Source: Pseudoxanthomonas kalamensis DSM 18571
Lineage (GTDB): Bacteria; Pseudomonadota; Gammaproteobacteria; Xanthomonadales; Xanthomonadaceae
Reading direction: 5' to 3'
DNA length: 64,000 nucleotides
Assembly (NCBI RefSeq): GCF_010211745.1
Contig: NZ_PDWQ01000004.1
Location: 310,001 to 374,000, forward strand
Within the stretch, counting starts at the first letter, position 1. Each line of letters begins with the position of its first letter. Of this stretch, positions 37,875 to 47,485 are shown piece after piece. The notes under the pieces were generated by a model. That model did not search any database. It had not been told where the DNA came from and saw nothing but the letters and a program-made list of their open reading frames with translations. A program made the position numbers and the translations under genes.

Positions 37875-40800
37875 TCAGGGCCTGTCAAGTGCTTTGGCAA
37901 TGCGCTGTTTCAGGCAGGCCGCGAGTTCGGGCTGGTCAACGAAGTTGTGATGACGGCCGGGCAACTGACTTATCTCGATGTTTCCGCCGACCCAATTCCG
38001 CCATCCCAGCGACACATCTTCCTCCTCATTCTCAACTCGCGTACGGAACAACTGCATGTCCCCTGCGTATTTCTCCGGAACATAGGTGCTCAAAGCGTGA
38101 TAGTTGGCTTTTTCGACACGATAGAGGCGTACGGCGAGCGGCAGCGCCGCGGATGGACGCCTGTTCCGTCGGTACCAGAATAGAGGCAGCTGCAACAACT
38201 GCAATACCCGCAAGCCAAGCCTATGCCAGAGCCCCATATACTGCGCTGCATCCATTCGCCAAAGTGACCGCCAGAAGTCACCCGGCGAACGATACGCCAT
38301 GTAGTCCGGCCCGAACGTATCGAACATGGCCAACAGCACGACTTCACGTCCTTGTGCATGCAGCCGCCTCGCCGCTTCCAGCGCAAGAATGCCGCCCATG
38401 GAACCACCGCCAAGCAGGAACGGGCCAGCAGGATGGGCGCGCAAAAGGTATCCCACGTACAGGTCAGCCATCTCGGAAATGCTTTGCAGTGGCTGCTTCG
38501 CACCATCCAGTCCGGCTGACTGCAGTCCGTAGACTGGCTGATCGGCATCCAGTTCGTGCAGTAACGAGCAGTAGTTCATGACGTTGCCGCCCACGGCATG
38601 AAACAGGAACAGTGGCGGTTTCGCACCACCGGACTGGAGTGGGACCAGAATCTCTCCGTCTTCATTGCTCGCAGATCGCATTGCAGCGGACACTGCTTCG
38701 GCCAATGCCGCCACGCTGGGGTTCCCGATCAGTGTTGCCAACGGCAAATCGACGCCGTAACGCTGGTGCAGTTCAGTGAACATGCGTACGGCGAGAAGTG
38801 AATACCCTCCCAGCTCGAAAAAATCGTCCTCTACCCCGACTGGACCCGATTGCAATAGTCGCTGCCACAGTTCGCACAACTCTCGTTCCAGAGCATCCCG
38901 TGGCGCAATGCAAGTTCGTTGCGCTACCGCAACATTAGTGGAGGGAGCAGGAAGCGACTTTCGGTCGATCTTGCCATTGGGCGTCTTCGGAAGGTGGCTC
39001 ATCACTTCCACGTACTGAGGGCGCATGTACGCCGGCAATTCTCGCCGCAAGCGCGCATGCAGGGCTTTAGACAGCCCTTCCTGTGGCGCATCACTGCCCA
39101 CATACAACACCAGCACCTGATCTCCGCCCTGCAGCCGCCTGGCTACCGCAACGCATTCGAGTACGCCCTCTTCAGCTGTTGCTGCAGCTTCTATGTCCCC
39201 CGGCTCGATCCGGTAACCACGCAACTTGATCTGCTCATCGACTCGCCCGTGAAAAGAAAGCTGCCCCTCATGCAGGCGGCCAAGGTCTCCGGTGCGATAC
39301 ATCCGGCTGCCATCAGCAATAAACGGATCCGGAATGAAACGCTCTTCACTCAACTCTCTACTATGCAGATAGCCATCCGCCACACCGGCGCCACCTATCC
39401 ATATCTCACCCAATGCGTGTGGTGGCGTTGGCCGGTGCATCGTATCGAGCACATACATTCGTGTACGCGCAATAGGCTGCCCCAATGGCACTGACGTAGC
39501 TTCTAGCTGCATGCGTTGAATGCTCGACCAGACGGTGGTTTCCGTGGGTCCATACATGTTCCAAAGTTCCCGACATTGCGTCAGCAACAGCTTGGCTAGC
39601 GGCAGTGGCAGGGCCTCTCCGCCGACCAGCAAACGCAATGGCGCAAGGACCTGGGTGCGTCCAGTTTCCTGCAGAAGCGCGATCAGCGATGGCGTCGTCT
39701 GGAACACGCTGCAGCCACTGCGTTCGATCAATCTGCACAAAGCTTCGGGATCACGATGCTCGTTGTCATCGGCAATGACCACGCGCCCCCCGCACAGCAA
39801 CGGCAGGTAAAGCTCCAATGCGGCGATGTCGAACGACAACGTTGTGGCAGCACAGATTGCGTCGTCACTGGAGAACCCCGGAGCCTCCCGCATTGCACAC
39901 AAAAAATTCACCAGATTTCGATGAAGTATTCGAACCCCCTTGGGTTCGCCGGTGGATCCCGAGGTATACAGCACATAGGCGAGGTCGTCCGGCCGCACTT
40001 CCGGAAGCTCGACACTCCCCGAGCCGGAAGCCTCAAGCATGTCTACACGCCACAGCTTTCGCCCCTTGCAGAGTGATTCCGGCAATTCAGTGCCTTCTGC
40101 GACGATAATGCGCGCAAGACCTGAATGCTCCGCCATGCGCTGCAGGCGCTGCTCGGGGAATGCGGGATCCAGTGGCACATAAGCAGCACCCGCACGCATA
40201 GCAGCAACCACCGCGACCAGCATGTCGATCGAGCGCGGCAATGCGATACCTATCAGTTCCCCATGCTTGACGCCACTCGCCAGCAAACCAGCAGCAAGCC
40301 GTCTGCTGCGCCGTTCCAATGTCGCATAATCGATCGAACCTCTACCACATTCGACGGCACGACGGCCTGCATGTCGATCAAACGCCGATTTCAACAATGC
40401 CGGAACCGATGCTGTATCGCCAAACTCCGGAATCGAGTCATTTATCAATGCATAATCATTAGCAGGCAGTCGTGAAGTGATGTCCAGCTTTTCCAGGGAC
40501 TCGTTGCAGCCATCGACAATAATGCGCAACAACTCCATGTACATACTTGCCCAGTCACGCACGGTAGACTCATCGTACAGTTCACGCTGATACTGCACTT
40601 CCAGCAAGAGTGCTCCAGGCGTCTGTCGCCAATAAAAACCGAGCTCCCAAGCAGCAGCAATCCGCGGCATAACATTCAGTCCGCACTCCACCCCATCGAA
40701 GTGCAGCCTGTCCATTGCCGGAGCAAGGGTGACGATCGATTCCAGCAAAAGCATGCGGCCGGCTTCGCGCGGCAACTTGAGCGCATCGACGATGCGTCCG

Positions 40801-41888
40801 AGCGAGATATCCTGGTGTTCAGAGGCTTCCTTGAGTTTTTCATGCACGCGGTCGATTAGTGTCGACAAGGGCATGCCTGGGTCAACCTGCACGCGCAACG
40901 GCAAGGTGTTGTCGGTGTCGCCCACCACGCGCGCACCAGCACCTTGCGCTGCTCCCGCGAATGGGATTCCACAGACCAGATCCACTTGCCCGGTCAAGCG
41001 ATGCAGGAGTGCGAAATATGCGCCTAGCAACACCGAAAAACGCGTCACCGTCAGACGCCGAGCCATATCGCGCAGCCCCTGCCACAAGTTCACATCGGCG
41101 TCGATGGAAAAACTGGAAGCAGCAAAGTCGATATGGGCAGTACGCGGTCGATCGGTCGGTAATCGCAATGGCTCTGGCAGCGTCTGGAACTGTTCCCGCC
41201 AATAGCGCAGGCAGCGCACGCCTTCCTCCCCACCACGACGCAAGCGTTCGTTCCGTGCGTATTCTTCCCAGGAATCGGCTGCAGGAATCTTCGCCTGCGC
41301 CTGTGGCGTTTTTGCGTTGTAGTACGCAGCCATTTCCTTCAAGACGATGCGCAGAGACCATCCATCCATCACCAAGTGGTGTGCTGCCATGAACAAGTAG
41401 TGCCGTGTGGCCGACAGTCGGCACAAGCAGGTACGCACCAATGGGGCTTGTCCGAGATCGAATGGCTGCCCCATCTGTTCGCGGCAAAACCCAAGATATT
41501 CCGCCATCGGATCGCCGGAGGTGGACAGATCCATGTGCCGAAGGCGAACACGACGCGCAGGCTCATGGACTTGCGCTTGCCCGTCTGCGGTGAATCTCAC
41601 GGCCAGGGCCTGATGCCTGGCAACCACGGCATCGAAAGCCGCCTGCAACCGTGCAACATCCAGACATCCCTCGAACCTGAGTTCGAAAGCCTCACCAAAC
41701 GCCAATGCTGCCTGTGCGCTATACCGGCTCCCCAGCCATTTTTCCGCCTGAGCATCCGTCAGCGGAAAGCCTTCTCCTGCCTCTTTCCCTTCGCGCCCCG
41801 GCACGTCCCTACCAGTGCCATTCCCCAACGGTCCTTCCCCCTGCTTTAGATGGTCTACGCCGACCCGTGTCGAGTATAGGTGGATCAC
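37875..41888 (-). CDS. NRPS terminal module, C-A-T-TE (Gly-like specificity)
   Basis: The 1337-aa protein has four domains. They are condensation (about 40-470, HHLVMDGWS at about 171), adenylation (about 495-980, YTSGSTGEPKG at about 642, MYGPTETTVW, NGKIDRKSLP), a carrier domain with FFELGGYSLL at about 1024, and a thioesterase with nucleophile in GGGSMGG at about 1161. The specificity code read by hand is DILQLGMVW plus Lys, resembling glycine-activating domains such as DhbF. As the only protein with a thioesterase it should release the product. The start is uncertain: GTG 41888 has a GAGGG run immediately before it, and GTG 41804 is an alternative. GC content looks lower than in the other NRPS genes. 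Confidence 0.9.
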   Translation of the reverse strand: MIHLYSTRVGVDHLKQGEGPLGNGTGRDVPGREGKEAGEGFPLTDAQAEKWLGSRYSAQAALAFGEAFELRFEGCLDVARLQAAFDAVVARHQALAVRFTADGQAQVHEPARRVRLRHMDLSTSGDPMAEYLGFCREQMGQPFDLGQAPLVRTCLCRLSATRHYLFMAAHHLVMDGWSLRIVLKEMAAYYNAKTPQAQAKIPAADSWEEYARNERLRRGGEEGVRCLRYWREQFQTLPEPLRLPTDRPRTAHIDFAASSFSIDADVNLWQGLRDMARRLTVTRFSVLLGAYFALLHRLTGQVDLVCGIPFAGAAQGAGARVVGDTDNTLPLRVQVDPGMPLSTLIDRVHEKLKEASEHQDISLGRIVDALKLPREAGRMLLLESIVTLAPAMDRLHFDGVECGLNVMPRIAAAWELGFYWRQTPGALLLEVQYQRELYDESTVRDWASMYMELLRIIVDGCNESLEKLDITSRLPANDYALINDSIPEFGDTASVPALLKSAFDRHAGRRAVECGRGSIDYATLERRSRRLAAGLLASGVKHGELIGIALPRSIDMLVAVVAAMRAGAAYVPLDPAFPEQRLQRMAEHSGLARIIVAEGTELPESLCKGRKLWRVDMLEASGSGSVELPEVRPDDLAYVLYTSGSTGEPKGVRILHRNLVNFLCAMREAPGFSSDDAICAATTLSFDIAALELYLPLLCGGRVVIADDNEHRDPEALCRLIERSGCSVFQTTPSLIALLQETGRTQVLAPLRLLVGGEALPLPLAKLLLTQCRELWNMYGPTETTVWSSIQRMQLEATSVPLGQPIARTRMYVLDTMHRPTPPHALGEIWIGGAGVADGYLHSRELSEERFIPDPFIADGSRMYRTGDLGRLHEGQLSFHGRVDEQIKLRGYRIEPGDIEAAATAEEGVLECVAVARRLQGGDQVLVLYVGSDAPQEGLSKALHARLRRELPAYMRPQYVEVMSHLPKTPNGKIDRKSLPAPSTNVAVAQRTCIAPRDALERELCELWQRLLQSGPVGVEDDFFELGGYSLLAVRMFTELHQRYGVDLPLATLIGNPSVAALAEAVSAAMRSASNEDGEILVPLQSGGAKPPLFLFHAVGGNVMNYCSLLHELDADQPVYGLQSAGLDGAKQPLQSISEMADLYVGYLLRAHPAGPFLLGGGSMGGILALEAARRLHAQGREVVLLAMFDTFGPDYMAYRSPGDFWRSLWRMDAAQYMGLWHRLGLRVLQLLQLPLFWYRRNRRPSAALPLAVRLYRVEKANYHALSTYVPEKYAGDMQLFRTRVENEEEDVSLGWRNWVGGNIEISQLPGRHHNFVDQPELAACLKQRIAKALDRP

Positions 41889-42179
41889 CCCTCATCCGTC
41901 CTCCGAACAGTCCCGAATGGCATTCAATCCACCCCTGCCTGCCGCCTCCCAGACCCAGACCACGTGAAATTCTCTTCACATACCGTTCCCGCGACCATGG
42001 GCCACATTCACGCGCGACTGAAAACCGTGAACTCGAACTAAATCGGACCGGACCCAGCTAGCAAATCCGTGAGCCAATAGACAGCACCGCGCATAACGTC
42101 GTATAGACTCCGCAGCGGACACCTTCCCTAGTTTGAGTAGCTTGTTTCGTTCACCATACGGCCGACAGGAGCCGTTCTT
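41889..42179. promoter_or_regulatory. Divergent promoter region between NRPS3 and the secreted propeller gene
   Basis: A good plus-strand promoter is visible: TAGACA (42078-42083), 18-base spacer, TATAGA (42102-42107). AGGAG at 42167-42171 lies eight bases before the ATG of the propeller gene. No equally clear minus-strand promoter for the NRPS gene was found in the 291 bases. The region is less GC-rich than the core genome. Confidence 0.5.
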
Positions 42180-43880
42180 ATGATTTCAGTGCTCCCCCGA
42201 ACCCTTCATCGCCTGAGCCTCCTGCTGGCCGCGTTGTGCCTGCTGGCACCCGTTGCGAACGCCGAATCCTTGGGCGTGTGCAGCTCTTTCTATAACTCCA
42301 GCTTCACCCTGACCGAAGGCAAGGTCAATCCGACCATGACTTCACTGGCAAAGCCCGCCAAGGGCACTGTGCTCAAAGAGCCGAATTTCAACACCTGCCT
42401 GGTCCGGGCCACCGATCATTCGTCGGAGGGGCTGGGAAGTTTCGCTCGTAACGATTATTCCCGCCGCCAAGCGTTCAATGCGAACAACACCTACTTCATC
42501 AGCTACACCCTCAACGGCTCGTGGCATCTCTACAACGCGGACACTCTGGCTCATATCCGCCAGCTGGGACCGTCTTCGGGACAGCGCCTGGCCGGCGATG
42601 CCGAGCCGCACTGGCATCCGACAAACCCCAATATCCTCTACTACCTTCCCACCAATGGCGGCACCAAGCTGTACCAACTGAATGTGCAAACCAATACGCC
42701 AAGCCTGGCGGCCGACTTCGCCGGCAAGTTGCCATCATGGGGAGCGAGCGCAGCGCACATCTGGACCAAATCGGAAGGCTCGCCATCGGCCGATGGTCGC
42801 TATTGGGGCTTTCAGGTCGAAGACAGCAATTTCAAACTACTGGGATTCATGGTCTGGGATCTCCAGGAGAACAAGCTGATAGGTTCGCGTCAACACACCA
42901 GCCGACCGGACCATTCGAGCATGTCCGCAGCAGGGCGTTGGTTCGTCACGTCTTCAGACAGTGAAGGCACGTGGGCATGGTCGCCAAATTTCTCCGTGAA
43001 GAAAAAACTTTTGCACAAGAGTGAGCACTCCGACTTGGCGCTGGGACCCAATGGTGAGGACTACTATGTCTCCATCGACTACCAGAGCTCGTCCGGAGAT
43101 GTGTTCTTCGTCGATATCGACGCCTGTCCATCGGTACCAGCCAGCGCCACCAATGCCGATGTGTGCCCGCGAACCGTGTTATTTCCCACCTACATCAACG
43201 GTGCAGCTACCGCCATGCATTTTTCCGGTAAGGGCTTCAACAAGCCCGGCTGGTTGGTGTTAAGCACTTATGCCGCCTCCAATTCGCGCGATGGCAGTCG
43301 ACCTTGGTACACGGACAAGGTTTATGCGATCGAATTGAAGAAAAATCCGCTTATATACACGCTGGCGTATACCCGTCGCGTTGGTGGCGGAACTTATTGG
43401 AGCGAGCCACATGCGACGGTGAGCCGTGACTTCACCCGCATCGCCTTCAACAGCAACTGGGGTGTCAGCGGCGACGATATCGACACCTATATCATTCATA
43501 TCCCGAAATCAGCTCTGCCCAGCGGAACCACCACGGCCAGCCGAGTCGTGACAGGCGGAAACATGCCTACCCGCCAGTCGTCGTCCAGTGGTTACACGAC
43601 GGGCGCGTCCTCCGTTTTGCAGCGCAACGCCAGCACCGCAGTCACTACGACAGAAGAGAGCGCGACAACAACCGATACGGAAATCGTCGCTGATACCGAA
43701 GCACTGCCTGCTCCTGCCGCCATCCGAGTCGGGAACCCACATGCCCAGCGTCTGGCCCGTGTCGCTGCAGCCGAAGCCCGTCGTCTTTTCTCTACCCTCC
43801 TGTCGTTACGCAATTCCTCATGGCTGAATCGTTGGCTGTACCGGGAAGAGGACGAACTGGACGAGCCAACTTACCGATAA
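42180..43880 (+). CDS. Secreted beta-propeller protein of unknown function
   Basis: The 566-aa precursor has a clear signal peptide (LLLAALCLLAPVANA, cleavage near residue 28). Repeating blade-like segments follow, for example GDAEPHWHPTNPNILYYLP, SPSADGRYWGFQVED and HATVSRDFTRIAFNSNW, as in TolB-like or oligogalacturonate-lyase-like propellers. From about residue 445 a Ser/Thr-rich linker leads to a short charged C-terminus. No PEP-CTERM tail is present. It is the only plus-strand gene among the NRPS genes and has its own promoter, splitting NRPS3 from the rest. It might bind or cleave the uronate-containing EPS; this is inference. Confidence 0.65.
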   Translation: MISVLPRTLHRLSLLLAALCLLAPVANAESLGVCSSFYNSSFTLTEGKVNPTMTSLAKPAKGTVLKEPNFNTCLVRATDHSSEGLGSFARNDYSRRQAFNANNTYFISYTLNGSWHLYNADTLAHIRQLGPSSGQRLAGDAEPHWHPTNPNILYYLPTNGGTKLYQLNVQTNTPSLAADFAGKLPSWGASAAHIWTKSEGSPSADGRYWGFQVEDSNFKLLGFMVWDLQENKLIGSRQHTSRPDHSSMSAAGRWFVTSSDSEGTWAWSPNFSVKKKLLHKSEHSDLALGPNGEDYYVSIDYQSSSGDVFFVDIDACPSVPASATNADVCPRTVLFPTYINGAATAMHFSGKGFNKPGWLVLSTYAASNSRDGSRPWYTDKVYAIELKKNPLIYTLAYTRRVGGGTYWSEPHATVSRDFTRIAFNSNWGVSGDDIDTYIIHIPKSALPSGTTTASRVVTGGNMPTRQSSSSGYTTGASSVLQRNASTAVTTTEESATTTDTEIVADTEALPAPAAIRVGNPHAQRLARVAAAEARRLFSTLLSLRNSSWLNRWLYREEDELDEPTYR

Positions 43881-43944
43881 CTCATACAAGCACAAGAAAC
43901 GCAACCCGCCTACGAGACACACAATAGGCCTGCCAGAGTCTGAT

Positions 43945-45657
43945 CTAAACTTGATCGGATTCTGTCACGCGTATTCTCATGGCCATTGAAGGCGGCTGGC
44001 CATGTGCATCCAGCACCTCCTGATTGCCTGTTGCATTGTATGTGTGACACCCATCCAACTGTTCCGACCAATACGGGGCCAAGCGAGAAACTGCCCGTTC
44101 CACATAATGGTCCGGAGACAGCTCCAGCACTTCGTTGAACACTACTGCAGAACCATACTCGGGCGCGCAGCATTGTGCTGGCCGGAACAGGCAACCATCC
44201 CGGCGAAACAGCCGACCCGCCGGCCGCGCGTTGCGTACGTCTACCGAGACGGGATTGGCTGGATGCGGCAGGTACGGACCATGCAATGCATCGGCGACGA
44301 ACAGAAAAAGCTCGTCCGAAGGGTTACCGCCACTCTCCGATACGTTGGCAAAGAGGTACCAGCGCCCATCGTGATACTCAAGCGTTGGATCCACGCAAAC
44401 ACGGCCATGAATCAGATCACTCTCGTGCACCCATCGGAGTGGAAAATCTTCGGCGCGGTACAGGCTCACCCGGTTGGCGTCGCAGGACTCCACCGTCATG
44501 TACCAGGCGTCCTGCCAACGGAATATCTGTGGATATGACAGATGAAAAGGCTCATCCAGCGCGACCCCAAGCTTGGTTGCGGTGCCGTCAGCGTCCAGTC
44601 GGATACAGACGATCACACCCCGCTTGCACGCATCCACATACTGCTCGACAAACAGCAATAGTTGCCCGGAATGCTCCATCAAAAATGGATCGGCCCAGTA
44701 GTCCGGCTGGGGCGCAAGCAGATAACGGCACGCCCCAAGACTTGGCGCCTTCAGGTCCATGGCCTCGCCGGGTTCTGGCAACAATACAAACCAAGGCTGA
44801 TTCACGGCAATTCGTCTCGATCGCGACTGCAGTGCAAGCTTTGCGGCAATCAGAACTGCACGCATGCCTGCACCGAAACCGCAGTTCGATGCCGAAGGCC
44901 CCACTTGAAGGTTTGCCACCCTTCGAGCCGGTGTCTCCGGCAACTGGCGAAAGGCACGCAAAAGAAGAGAAGGAAGCTTGACCATAGCCAAATCGCGGTG
45001 CTGGTTGAAGGACACCGCGCGAGTGGCGCCCCAGCTTGTCGCGAGAACCTCCGGTACCGCATTGCCTTCGGATTCTGGCGAATTCAGCTCCAACACCAGT
45101 GGTGTGGCGATTTCACGTGCCAGTATCGGCGCCACCAATGCGGCGCCGGCATGGACAGGGTCCGTCAAATCACCATCCAGAACCCAGCAACCGTATTCAG
45201 TCGAGTCCGCCAGAATCCCGGCCCAGGCCCGTGGACCGTACAAGAGGACAAGATCGACCTGCATGGCTTCCAGTTGCGATCGGATCGCATGGGGATCCGC
45301 TGTCGGTTCCGGAAATGTCGAATCGACTCGACACTGCATCGGCAGTGACACCGGCGAGAGCGGCCCTTCCAGAGATCGACGACACAGACGCAAATATGTT
45401 CGTAACAGGGCCCGCTCTACCCACAGAAACAAGCGCAAATCCAGCGGCAAGCGTCTCGGTGAAGGATCCGCCGGAATATCCGCCACCAGCGCCTGCAAAT
45501 CCACATCACCATGATCGCGGGCAAGCTCGAATAGCGTGGCAATCCAGCTTGGAACCTGCGATGGCCCGACTAACACGACACGCAGCGGATTGGCGCGGCG
45601 TTTCCGATATAGCGGCGTACGCTGCACAGTCGACTTCGCCGGCGTGGCTACGCTCAT
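43945..45657 (-). CDS. Formyltransferase-like protein with C-terminal GINT1-type propeller
   Basis: Started at ATG 45657 the protein has 570 aa. The N-terminal third (about 25-260) resembles a degenerate formyltransferase fold (NPLRVVLVGPSQVPSW, VDLVLLYGPRAWAGIL) but lacks the usual Asn-His-Asp catalytic pattern. The C-terminal part (about 300-560) has repeated blades (PDYWADPFLMEHSGQLLLFV, HLSYPQIFRWQDAWYMTVES, VDPTLEYHDGRWYLFAN). These are like the five-bladed domain of bacterial relatives of plant GINT1, a glycosyltransferase. It follows the hydrolase gene by 40 bases on the same strand. A sugar-modifying role is plausible; the reaction is unknown. Confidence 0.6.
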   Translation of the reverse strand: MSVATPAKSTVQRTPLYRKRRANPLRVVLVGPSQVPSWIATLFELARDHGDVDLQALVADIPADPSPRRLPLDLRLFLWVERALLRTYLRLCRRSLEGPLSPVSLPMQCRVDSTFPEPTADPHAIRSQLEAMQVDLVLLYGPRAWAGILADSTEYGCWVLDGDLTDPVHAGAALVAPILAREIATPLVLELNSPESEGNAVPEVLATSWGATRAVSFNQHRDLAMVKLPSLLLRAFRQLPETPARRVANLQVGPSASNCGFGAGMRAVLIAAKLALQSRSRRIAVNQPWFVLLPEPGEAMDLKAPSLGACRYLLAPQPDYWADPFLMEHSGQLLLFVEQYVDACKRGVIVCIRLDADGTATKLGVALDEPFHLSYPQIFRWQDAWYMTVESCDANRVSLYRAEDFPLRWVHESDLIHGRVCVDPTLEYHDGRWYLFANVSESGGNPSDELFLFVADALHGPYLPHPANPVSVDVRNARPAGRLFRRDGCLFRPAQCCAPEYGSAVVFNEVLELSPDHYVERAVSRLAPYWSEQLDGCHTYNATGNQEVLDAHGQPPSMAMRIRVTESDQV

Positions 45658-45697
45658 CACTGGCCGGCCTCGCATTTCCGGCTGGAGGTCGACGAAC

Positions 45698-46480
45698 TCA
45701 TCCTTCCGCTACCCAGCGACAGATCCGAGTCATCAACTGCTCGCGATGTGTAGCGGAGAAAAACATGTGGTCGACATGTGGCCAGAAGTCCGCTTCCAGT
45801 CCATCATTCCACCGAAACCTTCCAAAGGTATCATCCAGTTGCTTCGCATGAAGCAGGTAATACGAAATGCCCCCGGTGTACAGGGCAAGTATCCTCACCC
45901 CCCTGCTCAGCAACTCCTCCAATTGAGCAAGGAATTCAGGGTGTTCGGGCCAGTCACGAAAATCCTCCAGACCCGGAGCATTTTCATCCTTGGCGCGGAA
46001 AAATCTCAGCACCATGCCTGGCCATCGCAATGGAGACCGCGACAGCATCAGGCGCATTTGACCCATTCGGAACCAACGGCCCTGCACGGCCATCCCATCC
46101 AGCAGCAGTACGCCTTCCACGCGATTGTCGGCGATGGCAACACGCCAACCCTTATCCGCAGCACTGCAAATTCCGCCGACCACGAAGCGCTGAGCCCCTG
46201 TCGCATCATGTATGGCATCGAATGCCGCACGGACGGTCGATTCCCCGCTAACCTTCGCTCCTCCTGCCTGCGCATCCCCAATGTTCGGCATGTCAAAGCG
46301 GAATACGTCGAAACCGTTCTCCGCGAGGCGTCGTGCGAGATTCACGTGCATGCGGAATGGTCCGACTCGATGGATCAGGCCCGCATTCAACAGAACCACG
46401 GCCTTGCCCTTCGGTGATCCAGTCGCCCTCGTCAACAAGCCATACCCTCGTCCACCATCAAGCGAGATCACCTCATCCAT
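45698..46480 (-). CDS. Exosortase-A-system-associated hydrolase 1-like protein
   Basis: From ATG 46480 (MDEVISLDGGRGYG) the protein has 260 aa of alpha/beta-hydrolase fold. The nucleophile elbow reads GGICSAADKG, so a cysteine occupies the place of the usual serine (G-x-C-x-A). HVDHMFFS near the C-terminus supplies the His. Related hydrolases occur in XrtA/PEP-CTERM EPS loci, usually as a pair, as here. It overlaps the preceding hydrolase by eight bases (ATGGATGA). A thioesterase or acyl-transfer role with the NRPS carrier domains is possible but not shown. Confidence 0.75.
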   Translation of the reverse strand: MDEVISLDGGRGYGLLTRATGSPKGKAVVLLNAGLIHRVGPFRMHVNLARRLAENGFDVFRFDMPNIGDAQAGGAKVSGESTVRAAFDAIHDATGAQRFVVGGICSAADKGWRVAIADNRVEGVLLLDGMAVQGRWFRMGQMRLMLSRSPLRWPGMVLRFFRAKDENAPGLEDFRDWPEHPEFLAQLEELLSRGVRILALYTGGISYYLLHAKQLDDTFGRFRWNDGLEADFWPHVDHMFFSATHREQLMTRICRWVAEG

Positions 46481-47261
46481 GGCACACCCGCTGAACCTGC
46501 TCGGACAATAGGCTACGGATTGTTGGCTCGGCTGCACGAAAAGGGATCAATCCATCAAGATCGATTTCCGTTGTCCAAGCCGCCAAGGCCTCTGGCAACT
46601 GGTAATGTGCGTCGGCATGGATGCCCCTCCCTTCCCCACTCGCACTATCCACCACAACGGACGGAACGGAGATATCACTCGACAGCGTGCAGGCTGCCAA
46701 TGCCTTGCGGAAATCAGGATTCAGGCGAAAGCCCATCAAGTCCTCGGGTTGTGCCGGCGCGGAGCCCCTCAGCAGTGGGTAACGGTTGTCTGAAGCCCGC
46801 TCGGAGCGGTCGCGCGCATCCAGCGACTGGACGTAGGCAGCCGCGTCATCCACCGGCTGCCATAACCAAATGGCGGATGCCCCCAACGCAGGCACTTCCC
46901 GACAAACGAGCAATGCCGACGCACGCACGCCCATCACGATCATGGGCACATCGCCGGAAACTTCCCTCAATTCGAGGGCAGCAAGCTGCAAGTCCCGCGT
47001 CACTTGATCAGGATGGAACTGCGAATCATCGCCCTCCGAGTCGCCGGTTCCGTAGTAGTCGAAGCGCAAGCAAGCCAAACCGTCATCTGCAAATCTAGAG
47101 GCGACTTGAGAAAAAAAACGATAGCTTCTTACATGCTCGTGCAGAAGTGGCGGACATATCAGTACAGCCGCGCGAGGAGCGACACGGGGGATATGACGTA
47201 CCCCGAACAATCGCCGAGACTCGGGGCCGAAGTATCCAGGCTTCAGCGTCGACTCACTCAT
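46473..47261 (-). CDS. Exosortase-A-system-associated hydrolase 2-like protein
   Basis: ATG 47261 (MSESTLKPGYFGPES) gives 262 aa; the open frame extends to ATG 47336 but the extra residues are not family-like. The fold is alpha/beta-hydrolase (AVLICPPLLHEHVRSYRFF, ACLRFDYYGTGDSEGDD). The nucleophile elbow reads IVMGVRASALL, without Ser or Cys at the central position, so it may be inactive and act as partner of the overlapping hydrolase 1. It starts 224 bases after the NRPS2 stop. Confidence 0.72.
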   Translation of the reverse strand: MSESTLKPGYFGPESRRLFGVRHIPRVAPRAAVLICPPLLHEHVRSYRFFSQVASRFADDGLACLRFDYYGTGDSEGDDSQFHPDQVTRDLQLAALELREVSGDVPMIVMGVRASALLVCREVPALGASAIWLWQPVDDAAAYVQSLDARDRSERASDNRYPLLRGSAPAQPEDLMGFRLNPDFRKALAACTLSSDISVPSVVVDSASGEGRGIHADAHYQLPEALAAWTTEIDLDGLIPFRAAEPTIRSLLSEQVQRVCHG

Positions 47262-47485
47262 TGAAGGCAATTCCCAGTCGCAGAGAACATTTTCAGCAAT
47301 GCGTGGAATTCGTTTCGCTTGCATGGCTTCAACCACTGCATAACCGAAACATTACCCATTCAAATCGCCCGTCTTTATCTCGACCATGTCCAGCATCCCC
47401 ATGCAGAAGTCGTTCCCATCATCCCGAGCCTGACGCTACCCCACACATTACGACCACAGGCTTCACGCGCGCTCAACCACCTCAC
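47262..47485. other. Non-coding gap between NRPS2 and the hydrolase pair
   Basis: The 224 bases are lower in GC than the NRPS genes upstream. I find no convincing hairpin terminator or promoter. Small open frames here are not supported by a ribosome site or recognisable protein. Confidence 0.4.

Noticed and set aside
43400-43880. Possible PEP-CTERM sorting tail on the secreted propeller protein
   Set aside because: The C-terminus is Ser/Thr-rich then charged; there is no PEP motif, membrane helix or terminal basic cluster in that order.
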